A program made the position numbers and the translations under genes. A model generated the notes under the pieces. The model had not been told where the DNA came from and ran no database searches. It saw only the letters and a list, made by a program, of their open reading frames with translations. Positions 1-4,892 of a stretch of DNA of 5,786 nucleotides are shown in pieces. Origin of the DNA: Methanobacteriota archaeon (GTDB lineage Archaea; Halobacteriota; Bog-38; Methanoflorentales; Methanoflorentaceae); contig JAJRBK010000044.1 in the NCBI GenBank assembly GCA_028679495.1, positions 1-5,786 of the forward strand, in the 5' to 3' direction. How positions within the stretch are numbered: the first letter of the stretch is position 1; each line of letters starts with the position of its first letter.

Positions 1-2
1 CG

Positions 3-584
3 GGAAATACACTCGTGCAACTCCTTGTGCGACCGGTAAAGCGAAGCACGATTCTTTTTGGCAAGTTTATCGCATATCTCGCTGCCGTTGGCGGGCTCTT
101 TATCGTAACGACGCTCGTTCTCTATATTGGTCTATCGCTTGTTATAGGAAAATTCCCGAATGCGAGTGACGTTGACTTTTTGCTCATCTCGATGGTGATC
201 ATCCTGCTTTATCTGACGTCGTTTATCGCCATAGGACTACTGATCTCAAGCCTGACGAGCACGAATCTCGATTCGATGCTTGGCGCGGTCTTCGTCTGGG
301 TTCTCCTACTCATATTCACCTATGCCGGCGTGTCACTCGGTCTGGGAGCGGTACGGCTGAGCACGACATCCGACATTCCCTACACCCAATTCCCGGCGTA
401 CGCAAAGATGCTCCTGTGGATCAATCCAGGCAGCCACAACGTTGCCGGGCAGTCGTTGGCCGGGGACTTCTCGAAATTAAGTTCAGGGCTTGCTTACGCA
501 AGCAACGTCATTTTTCTCATCGCATCCATCGTTGTTCCGCTAATACCGGCCTATTTCTTCTTTAAACGATCTGATGCCGTCTGA
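3..584 (+). CDS. ABC-2-type transporter permease, C-terminal part (5' truncated by window edge)
   Basis: This is the membrane subunit of an ABC transporter, seen only from its middle to its natural stop (TGA at 582-584). The reading frame is open from base 3, and the GTG at 15 is probably an internal valine rather than a start. The sequence just before and after it (NTLVQLLVRPVKRSTILFGK) matches the cytoplasmic loop of ABC-2 permeases, where a 'G.LQLLLSRPVSR..ILLGK' pattern normally sits after the first membrane segment. Four hydrophobic segments follow: about codons 17-45, 55-80, 88-115 and 163-185 counted from the GTG. The protein ends in a short basic tail (FFFKRSDAV). Family members are usually about 250-300 residues, so roughly a third is missing. 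The ATPase partner would be expected upstream, outside the window. Substrate cannot be told. The link to the downstream redox genes is unclear, because a promoter separates them. Confidence 0.8.
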   Translation, partial: GNTLVQLLVRPVKRSTILFGKFIAYLAAVGGLFIVTTLVLYIGLSLVIGKFPNASDVDFLLISMVIILLYLTSFIAIGLLISSLTSTNLDSMLGAVFVWVLLLIFTYAGVSLGLGAVRLSTTSDIPYTQFPAYAKMLLWINPGSHNVAGQSLAGDFSKLSSGLAYASNVIFLIASIVVPLIPAYFFFKRSDAV

Positions 585-651
585 AGGTCGGGCCTCAAAT
601 TGATCTTCTTTTATCCTTAGCTCGCATCCCCACCTCATGTTCGACTGGAAG

Positions 652-669
652 AATCGATCGAGATCGATT
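652..669. promoter_or_regulatory. Palindromic putative operator directly upstream of TATA box
   Basis: AATCGATC-GA-GATCGATT is an inverted repeat with two perfect 8-bp arms (652-659 and 662-669) around a 2-bp centre. It ends one base before the TATA-like sequence, so it covers the place where the archaeal B-recognition element normally lies. A dimeric helix-turn-helix regulator bound here would affect TFB/TBP loading. The symmetry is seen directly; the regulatory role is inferred. Confidence 0.5.
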
Positions 670-680
670 ATTATTTATAA
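670..680 (+). promoter_or_regulatory. TATA-box promoter for the CETC thioredoxin-like gene
   Basis: The A/T-rich element ATTATTTATAA fits an archaeal TATA box. It lies about 65 nt upstream of the ATG at 743, so transcription would begin near 700-706 and leave a leader of roughly 40 nt that includes the Shine-Dalgarno. It is flanked by two inverted repeats (652-669 and 684-703), which suggests a regulated promoter. Confidence 0.55.
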
Positions 681-683
681 GAT

Positions 684-703
684 TACCCCGGAATTAAGGG
701 GTA
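684..703. repeat. Inverted repeat between TATA box and predicted transcription start
   Basis: TACCCC (684-689) and GGGGTA (698-703) are perfect 6-bp arms around an 8-nt A/T-rich spacer. Position between the TATA box and the predicted start site is typical for archaeal repressor operators. It could also lie partly in the 5' end of the transcript. Function is inferred from position only. Confidence 0.35.
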
Positions 704-742
704 GAATAAGGAAGACAACCATCACGAAGAGGTGCCAAATAG

Positions 743-1414
743 ATGAAAAAGCAAATAGGCTTAATTACACTTACCGCGCTCCTCCTTACCTTCGTGGCAT
801 TCTCGGGTGTTGCATCGGCCCAGGCTAGCAACGTTCAAGTCGTTATGTTCACGTCGCCACTATGTGAAACGTGTCAGAAGGTTCACCCGCTCGTTGTGAG
901 CGCTGCCGCGAAATACGGCGTGAAGTTCATTGAGTATGATGTTAGTGATACCACAAGCAAGGGCATCGCGCAGGCAAACGGCGTGACAGCGACACCAACG
1001 ATTGTCATTTCAGGAGCGTCGTCATCGCGGTTTGTGGGAGATGTTTCGCAAGCACAGCTAGAGACGGCCATAAAGGCAGCAATAGGTAACCCGGCAACAC
1101 CAACACCACCGCCAACGCCGCCAAAAGTGATACAGAAAGCTCCAACGCCAACCCCAACGCCAACTCCAAAGGCTACAAAGATCGTTAAAGTCCAACAGAC
1201 CGAGACCAAAACGACAATGGTTACGCCTACTCCAACACCTACTCCAACACCCACACCTCCACCGACACAACAACAACCTAACATTGAGGTAGTACAGCCT
1301 CAAACGCAAACTCAAACAACTGCCACACAGACAGTACCAGAATTCTCATTGCTTGGAATAGGAGCGCCAGCGCTTATCGTCGGTGCGATATACCTGTTCA
1401 TGCGGAGAAAGTAA
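743..1414 (+). CDS. Secreted thioredoxin-fold protein with CETC site, Thr-Pro linker and PEF-CTERM surface-sorting tail
   Basis: This is a predicted surface-anchored thiol-disulfide oxidoreductase of 223 residues. Residues 1-26 form a Sec signal peptide (KK, hydrophobic core, VASA before Q27). Residues about 31-115 are a compact thioredoxin/glutaredoxin-like domain. It has a beta strand VQVVMFTS, the redox pair C41-E-T-C44 and the cis-proline motif A-T-P85-T. The next part (117-197) is low-complexity and rich in Thr, Pro and Gln, including TPTPTPTP runs; it is probably an extended, possibly glycosylated stalk. The tail carries P199-E-F, a hydrophobic segment and MRRK at the end, matching the PEF-CTERM archaeosortase signal. 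The ATG at 743 is supported by AGAGGTG at 728-734. There are no N-X-S/T sequons in the stalk, unlike its paralogue-like neighbour at 1981. Specific substrate is unknown; electron donor and direction (oxidase, isomerase or reductase) cannot be read from sequence. Confidence 0.85.
   Translation: MKKQIGLITLTALLLTFVAFSGVASAQASNVQVVMFTSPLCETCQKVHPLVVSAAAKYGVKFIEYDVSDTTSKGIAQANGVTATPTIVISGASSSRFVGDVSQAQLETAIKAAIGNPATPTPPPTPPKVIQKAPTPTPTPTPKATKIVKVQQTETKTTMVTPTPTPTPTPTPPPTQQQPNIEVVQPQTQTQTTATQTVPEFSLLGIGAPALIVGAIYLFMRRK
1094..1266 (+). repeat. Degenerate CCAACN-type low-complexity repeats encoding Thr-Pro runs
   Basis: Short tandem units related to CCAACG/CCAACA/CCAACT occur in three blocks (about 1094-1125, 1142-1168 and 1223-1264) inside the thioredoxin-like gene. 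They encode Thr-Pro runs of the stalk. Third positions vary, so selection appears to act on the Thr-Pro peptide rather than the exact DNA. Such tracts can change length by slippage in 6-nt steps without breaking the frame. Confidence 0.6.
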
Positions 1415-1417
1415 AGT

Positions 1418-1462
1418 AGGGTTTTAACCCTCCTTTCCCTTTTCTTTATTTTTGACTTTTTA
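1418..1462 (+). terminator. Hairpin plus T-rich terminator after the CETC thioredoxin-like gene
   Basis: Four bases past the TAA is the palindrome AGGGTT-TT-AACCCT (1418-1431), followed by a strongly pyrimidine-rich run with several T clusters up to 1462. A second run of nine Ts lies at 1476-1484. Oligo-T is the main termination signal in archaea, so transcription very probably ends here and the next gene has its own promoter. Confidence 0.6.
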
Positions 1463-1539
1463 GCTCGCTAAGATATTTTTTTTTCTATAGCGATATTCGC
1501 GCAGTTGCTCCAGTGGAAACAACGGACGCAAATAAGAAG

Positions 1540-1550
1540 CTATTTATATC
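1540..1550 (+). promoter_or_regulatory. TATA-box promoter for the small CPTC gene
   Basis: CTATTTATATC is a good archaeal TATA-box match, preceded by a purine-rich AATAAGAAG stretch resembling a B-recognition element. Transcription would start near 1570-1575, giving a leader of about 55 nt before the TTG start. That leader would contain the overlapping hairpins at 1599-1620. Confidence 0.6.
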
Positions 1551-1598
1551 GTTTCTAATGAACATCCCACGGTTAATACAACCTACTCTGCCAAGAGA

Positions 1599-1620
1599 GC
1601 CCCTCCCGGGGCACCGGAGG
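1599..1620 (+). promoter_or_regulatory. Two mutually exclusive leader hairpins, one masking the Shine-Dalgarno
   Basis: Hairpin A pairs GCCCC (1599-1603) with GGGGC (1608-1612) around a TCCC loop. Hairpin B pairs CCTCC (1602-1606) plus GG (1608-1609) with CC (1614-1615) plus GGAGG (1616-1620), with one bulged C at 1607 and a GGCA loop. B buries the whole Shine-Dalgarno; A leaves it free. They share bases 1602-1612, so they cannot form together. This is the layout of a translational on/off switch, but no known riboswitch core is recognised and the pairings may simply reflect local G/C richness. Confidence 0.4.
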
Positions 1621-1627
1621 TTATCCT

Positions 1628-1879
1628 TTGAAATTTAAGCAAAAAGTGCTCGCCCTCCTTATTGGCGCAGCGCTCATCGTGCTTTCTGTTCAGGTGACAA
1701 CGGCCTCAACCGATTGTCCCACTTGTAAGGTCGTCTACGGCGATGAAACGTCAAACGGCCCTGCGCTGCAAGGCGCGTCGAGCGGTCGTGAGCCGCTCTC
1801 ATTCCTCGACCCCTCAGCGGGGACCTTCATGAGCGGATCTCAGCTGGATGTCCTAGGGGTCGTGCTAAAGTTGTTGTAG
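1628..1879 (+). CDS. Small secreted protein with CPTC motif (function unknown)
   Basis: This 83-residue protein is not recognised from any family. The start is TTG at 1628, chosen because a strong GGAGGT (1616-1621) lies 6 nt upstream and the translation begins with a clear signal peptide: MKFKQK, a hydrophobic core to about residue 21, then a likely cut near TTAS at 24-27. The mature peptide would be only about 56 residues and begins almost at once with C30-P-T-C33, its only cysteines. There is no room for the beta strand and helix that normally precede a thioredoxin active site, so it is not a truncated thioredoxin in the ordinary sense. The C-terminus is mildly hydrophobic (VLGVVLKLL) and lacks a PEF-CTERM tail. 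Lying between two secreted CxxC oxidoreductases, it could be a redox partner or substrate; that is inference from location. It has its own TATA box and is followed by a hairpin. Confidence 0.6.
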   Translation: MKFKQKVLALLIGAALIVLSVQVTTASTDCPTCKVVYGDETSNGPALQGASSGREPLSFLDPSAGTFMSGSQLDVLGVVLKLL

Positions 1880-1881
1880 AT

Positions 1882-1915
1882 GAGCGGGCAGACGACCGCT
1901 CCTCTTTCTATCTTT
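1882..1915 (+). terminator. Hairpin and pyrimidine-rich tract after the CPTC gene
   Basis: GAGCGG (1882-1887) and CCGCTC (1896-1901) form a perfect 6-bp stem with an 8-nt loop, starting 2 nt past the stop codon. A C/T-rich run with a T4 cluster at 1912-1915 follows. It may terminate or partly attenuate transcription before the next gene. No convincing TATA box lies between here and 1981, so some read-through into the CPQC thioredoxin gene is likely. Confidence 0.45.
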
Positions 1916-1980
1916 TGCACTTGACGCCAAAAACGACAATGTTCACGAGTTCTCGGACTCGCGTCGACTAAGAGGCAACT

Positions 1981-3231
1981 ATGGCGTTAAAACGCATTAT
2001 GCCATTGAGCGCGGCGATCCTATTGTTGCTTGGAGTGGCAATAGTGCCGGCCCTAGCTCTGTTACCGAACGACCAACAGGCCCCCGACTTTCAACTAAGC
2101 GATTTATCAAACAACGCCTATAAGCTGAGCAATTATCGTGGAAAGGTCGTTGTTATCGACTTCTTTGGAGCGCATTGCCCGCAGTGCAAAGAGGACGCAA
2201 CGACAAACCTCATCCCGTTTTATATAAAAAATTACGAAAGCGACACAAAAGTCCAGTTTTTAAGCGTTGAAACGAATGGGGCAGATGCTGCAACGATAAA
2301 GGGTTCGTATCTCCAAGGGATCTCCGTTCCATGGCCGGTCCTCACTGGTGGCAATCGCTTAGTTAAGTCGTACGATTTTTCAACGGTGCCAACGCTCTAC
2401 GTCATTGATCCGGCTGGCAAGGTGGCCTTGAAGATGCAGTATCCGACGAACACTCAAACATTGAAAGCTACGATCGATAAACTAGAGGCAGGTACGTCTA
2501 TTCCGACCCCGTCTCCGACGGCAAGATCGTCAACGCAGCCGCCTGCAAAGCCGAGCGAGAGTCCAAAGTCACCGACCACTTCTGTTCCTAAAACGTCACC
2601 CACGCCCTCTCCGAAGCCCTCTTCGGCCTCTGAAAGCGAGAAATCGAAGAGTACACAGCCTGCTGTGTCAACTGGAGCAAATTCTAAGCCAGTTCCTGTT
2701 TCGACAAGGACGTCAGAACAGCAATCAAATACGTCAGAATCACGGTCGGACTCATCTAGTTCAGGAGCGGCGTTTACCATACAACCGACGAAGCCATCAA
2801 CACAGACCTCCAAGGCTGTTAGACAGCAAGACAAGACTCCGGACCTTGATCCAATTCGGCCATCAACGCAACCTTCAGTGAATAACGCATCCGATACACG
2901 GACGGATGATGCGATTGTGGTTACTACAATGGTGATCACTGCAGCACCACTGGACTCCTCCTCTTCAAACAAGAGCGAAGGACAGTCCACTTCTCCGGAT
3001 TCGAAGAGCACCTCCGATTCATCGCAAGGCACGTCGCTCAGTACCGCGCCCCTTGCCACCATGACGACCGAAACGACGAATGCCACGGTGCAGTATATAG
3101 CCGCGCTGACAGGACAGACAAGTAGTGGGGCGAGTCTGCCGCCGCAGCCTGCGTTGGAGTTTTCGTTGTTGGGGCTGTGGCTACCTGCGATCGTTGTTGG
3201 TGTCATCTGCCTTATGATGAGAAGGTTTTAG
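1981..3231 (+). CDS. Secreted TlpA/ResA-like thioredoxin with CPQC site, long Ser/Thr stalk and PEF-CTERM-like tail
   Basis: This is a predicted cell-surface thiol-disulfide oxidoreductase of 416 residues. Residues 1-27 are a signal peptide (KR, hydrophobic core, ending near ALA). Residues about 33-172 are a peroxiredoxin/TlpA-type thioredoxin domain. It opens with the family's APDFQLSDL segment, followed by GKVVVIDFFGAHCPQC (redox C66 and C69), then V-P137-T with the cis-proline, and LYVIDPAGKV. Residues about 173-390 form a low-complexity stalk rich in Ser, Thr, Pro and Lys, with four N-glycosylation sequons (N250, N302, N330, N367). The tail is L392-E-F-S-L-L-G, a hydrophobic helix and MMRRF, almost the same as the 743-1414 protein but with Leu in place of the usual Pro of PEF. 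AGAGG at 1971-1975 supports the ATG. TlpA/ResA relatives reduce disulfides, for example in cytochrome c maturation, or act as exchange enzymes; the substrate here is unknown. Confidence 0.85.
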   Translation: MALKRIMPLSAAILLLLGVAIVPALALLPNDQQAPDFQLSDLSNNAYKLSNYRGKVVVIDFFGAHCPQCKEDATTNLIPFYIKNYESDTKVQFLSVETNGADAATIKGSYLQGISVPWPVLTGGNRLVKSYDFSTVPTLYVIDPAGKVALKMQYPTNTQTLKATIDKLEAGTSIPTPSPTARSSTQPPAKPSESPKSPTTSVPKTSPTPSPKPSSASESEKSKSTQPAVSTGANSKPVPVSTRTSEQQSNTSESRSDSSSSGAAFTIQPTKPSTQTSKAVRQQDKTPDLDPIRPSTQPSVNNASDTRTDDAIVVTTMVITAAPLDSSSSNKSEGQSTSPDSKSTSDSSQGTSLSTAPLATMTTETTNATVQYIAALTGQTSSGASLPPQPALEFSLLGLWLPAIVVGVICLMMRRF

Positions 3232-3277
3232 TCAGATCGCTTCTAAGTCATACGCGGCTGATCAATTTGACAAGCGC

Positions 3278-3300
3278 CTTCTCTCTTCTTTTTACATTCT
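3278..3300 (+). terminator. Pyrimidine-rich tract ending the redox cluster
   Basis: A C/T-only stretch (3278-3293) ending in a T5 run is the best candidate terminator for the CPQC thioredoxin gene, about 47 nt after its stop. The following TTTACATTCT (3291-3300) is also a weak TATA-like element that might serve argC, so the two functions could overlap. Confidence 0.35.
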
Positions 3301-3301
3301 A

Positions 3302-3318
3302 TCACGTTTCAAACGTGA
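3302..3318. promoter_or_regulatory. Perfect 17-nt palindrome upstream of argC, putative operator
   Basis: TCACGTTT-C-AAACGTGA has perfect 8-bp arms around a single central base. It sits 100 nt upstream of argC and just after a weak TATA-like stretch (3291-3300), where an operator would overlap the start of transcription. It is not followed by Ts on either strand, which argues against a terminator. Candidate for control of the arginine operon; regulator unknown. Confidence 0.45.
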
Positions 3319-3417
3319 GCTGAGAATGCTGTTACGCACGCGATGAGCTTTACCGTTGCTCCGGAGGTGAGATTCAAGGACGAAAAGACTTTCTAACATC
3401 AAGTCCAATGGGCACCG
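3319..3417 (+). other. argC leader region with unused Shine-Dalgarno and possible 17-codon upstream ORF
   Basis: A strong GGAGGTGA lies at 3363-3370, but no ATG, GTG or TTG follows at a usable distance, and argC begins 47 nt further on. The ATG at 3343 opens a 17-codon frame (MSFTVAPEVRFKDEKTF) that ends at TAA 3394-3396, in the same frame as argC and 21 nt before it. It has no clear ribosome binding site of its own. It may be chance or a remnant; a regulatory leader peptide is possible but not supported by an arginine-rich sequence. Confidence 0.2.
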
Positions 3418-4410
3418 ATGATCAGAGTTGGAATAATTGGCGGATCGGGATATACAGGCTCTGAGCTGCTTAGATTGCTTGTCCAGCATCCTGAAGCGGA
3501 GGTCGTTGTTGTGACGTCGCGCGCGCTCGAAGGCGTTCTAGTCGCTGATGTGCATCGCCACCTCAAGGGCTTCTATAACCTTCGGTTTGCCAACGTTGAT
3601 GCAAAAACAGTAGCAAATCAGACAGACGTCGTCTTTTTGGCAGTTCCCCACGGAGCTGCAATGGGACTTGTGCCCGACCTCGTCGACGCAGTAAAGGTCA
3701 TTGATCTTAGCGCCGATTATCGTCTGGGTGCGGAGTACGAAGCAGTATACGGGCCTCACACTGACCCGCGAGAGGCGGTGTACGGACTGCCCGAGCTTCA
3801 TCCCGAGGTAGCACACGCGCGACTCTGCGCAAATCCTGGCTGCTATCCGACGGGGGCAATCCTGGCAGCGGCACCGCTCGTAAAAGAAGGCTTGGTCGAT
3901 GAAGTCATCTTTGATTCTAAATCAGGCATTTCAGGTGCAGGCGCCGCTCCAACTGAGACATCACATTATCCCAATCTCGCCGAAAACATTATCGCTTACC
4001 AGGTCACGCAACATCGACACAAGGCTGAGATCGTGCAAGAGCTGGGGCGCCTTGGACGTGTCGCGGTGAACTTTACCCCTCACGTTATCCCCTCTATCCG
4101 GGGCATATTGACGACCGCACACCTCTTGCTGAACACGATGATTGATGGAGAGGAGATCGTGTCACTGTACGAGACGTTCTACGCTAAGTGCCCCTTTATC
4201 CGCTTCAACGTCCCCTCACTTAAATCAGTACGCGGCACAAACTTCTGTGACCTTTCTTTGGAGCGCGACAATGCAACGCGACGGCTTGTGGTCATCTCGG
4301 CGATAGATAACATGGTAAAAGGGGCATCAGGCCAGGCTATACAGAACATGAATGTTATGTTTGGGCTTGACCAGACAACAGGCCTCTGGTCTCCTGCGCT
4401 CTCCCTTTGA
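3418..4410 (+). CDS. argC: N-acetyl-gamma-glutamyl-phosphate reductase
   Basis: ArgC reduces N-acetyl-glutamyl-phosphate to the semialdehyde with NADPH, the third step of arginine (ornithine) synthesis, in the cytoplasm. At 330 residues it is close to the family's usual 340-350. The N-terminus MIRVGIIGGSGYTGSELLRL is the classic NADP-binding Rossmann start. The catalytic cysteine is C142 in NPGCYPTG. S169-GISGAG (about 169-175) and YQVTQHRHKAEI (catalytic His near 201) match the substrate-binding region. TPHVIPSIRGILTTAH and the C-terminal IDNMVKGASGQAIQNMN are also diagnostic. ATG 3418 is the only sensible start: the frame is closed by a TAA at 3394-3396, and the Rossmann motif begins at once. 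The Shine-Dalgarno there is weak, so a leaderless transcript is possible. It heads the tight argC-CBS-argJ operon. Confidence 0.97.
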   Translation: MIRVGIIGGSGYTGSELLRLLVQHPEAEVVVVTSRALEGVLVADVHRHLKGFYNLRFANVDAKTVANQTDVVFLAVPHGAAMGLVPDLVDAVKVIDLSADYRLGAEYEAVYGPHTDPREAVYGLPELHPEVAHARLCANPGCYPTGAILAAAPLVKEGLVDEVIFDSKSGISGAGAAPTETSHYPNLAENIIAYQVTQHRHKAEIVQELGRLGRVAVNFTPHVIPSIRGILTTAHLLLNTMIDGEEIVSLYETFYAKCPFIRFNVPSLKSVRGTNFCDLSLERDNATRRLVVISAIDNMVKGASGQAIQNMNVMFGLDQTTGLWSPALSL

Positions 4411-4418
4411 GGTAAGAC

Positions 4419-4892
4419 ATGAAAGTTGTAGATGCAATGAATCCGCGGGTGATCGTTGTCACCCCCGATACAACGCTTCGCGAATGCGTGACACTTTTAC
4501 GCGAGAAAAAGATTAGCGGCGTACCCGTCGTAGACGGGGATGAACTAGTGGGCATGATAACGGAAAACGATATCCTCAAACTTCTTGAGATTCCCGAGCA
4601 CAAGGGATACTGGCTACCTAGCCCGCTTGAGGTGATAGAAGTGCCCGTCCGCGAGATCATAGAGAGGCTCGAGTTGAGAGAGTCGATTACCGAAGACGTT
4701 GGCGAGTGGAGGATCGAGCGGATCATGAAACAGCCTGTACATACGGTTGACGCGACCGCGGATGTTGAGACGGCTTCCGAACATATGATCCGACACAAGA
4801 TCAACCGTCTGCCCGTTGTTGACGATGCTGGAGTGCTGATCGGGATTATCACGCGCGGCGATATTATCAAGGCGATCGCCCAGGGTACTTAA
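4419..4892 (+). CDS. Two-CBS-domain protein inside the arginine operon
   Basis: This 157-residue protein is essentially one Bateman module. The first CBS domain spans residues 1-57 (VDAMNPRVIVVTPDTTL, then SGVPVVDGDELVGMITENDIL). A linker with WLPSPLEVIEVPVREIIE (65-82) follows; similar linkers occur in other archaeal CBS proteins. The second CBS domain covers about 98-155 (IERIMKQPVHTVDATADV, then NRLPVVDDAGVLIGIITRGDII). There is no attached enzyme or DNA-binding domain. CBS pairs generally bind adenine nucleotides or S-adenosylmethionine and regulate partner proteins. GAGGT at 4409-4413 overlaps the argC stop and lies 5 nt before the ATG, and the last base of its TAA is the first base of argJ. 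It is therefore translated with argC and argJ, which suggests, but does not prove, a role in sensing energy state for arginine synthesis. Confidence 0.92.
   Translation: MKVVDAMNPRVIVVTPDTTLRECVTLLREKKISGVPVVDGDELVGMITENDILKLLEIPEHKGYWLPSPLEVIEVPVREIIERLELRESITEDVGEWRIERIMKQPVHTVDATADVETASEHMIRHKINRLPVVDDAGVLIGIITRGDIIKAIAQGT

Noticed and set aside
617..625. 9-mer TTAGCTCGC shared with 1460-1468, both after T-rich tracts
   Set aside because: Many 9-mers are expected to occur twice by chance in a window of this size, and flanking bases do not match.
637..828. 63-codon plus-strand frame starting before the promoter palindrome
   Set aside because: It spans the palindrome, TATA box and start of the real gene in another frame, has no ribosome binding site, and its product has no recognisable feature.
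1094..1266. CRISPR-like or minisatellite array
   Set aside because: Units are 6 nt, degenerate and in frame with Thr-Pro codons; there are no spacers or conserved direct repeats.
883..1284. Minus-strand open frame with Gly-Val repeats, and another at 1058-1315
   Set aside because: They are antisense images of the Thr-Pro linker coding sequence; there is no ribosome binding site or recognisable domain.
1946..1961. CGAGT-TCTCGG-ACTCG small hairpin before the CPQC thioredoxin gene
   Set aside because: The 5-bp stem is short and it is neither followed by Ts nor overlapping the ribosome binding site; too weak to call.
2454..3206. 250-codon minus-strand open frame
   Set aside because: It lies wholly opposite the Ser/Thr-rich stalk, whose codon bias keeps the other strand open. 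It has no domain, and the plus-strand protein has clear thioredoxin and sorting signals.
4355..4870. 171-codon minus-strand open frame
   Set aside because: It is antisense to argC's end and the CBS gene, is Ser/Thr/Ile-rich without a domain, and the plus-strand CBS motifs are unambiguous.
4871..4880. GGCGATCGCC palindrome
   Set aside because: It is a single copy inside the CBS coding region and is explained by the codons; no sign of a site function.
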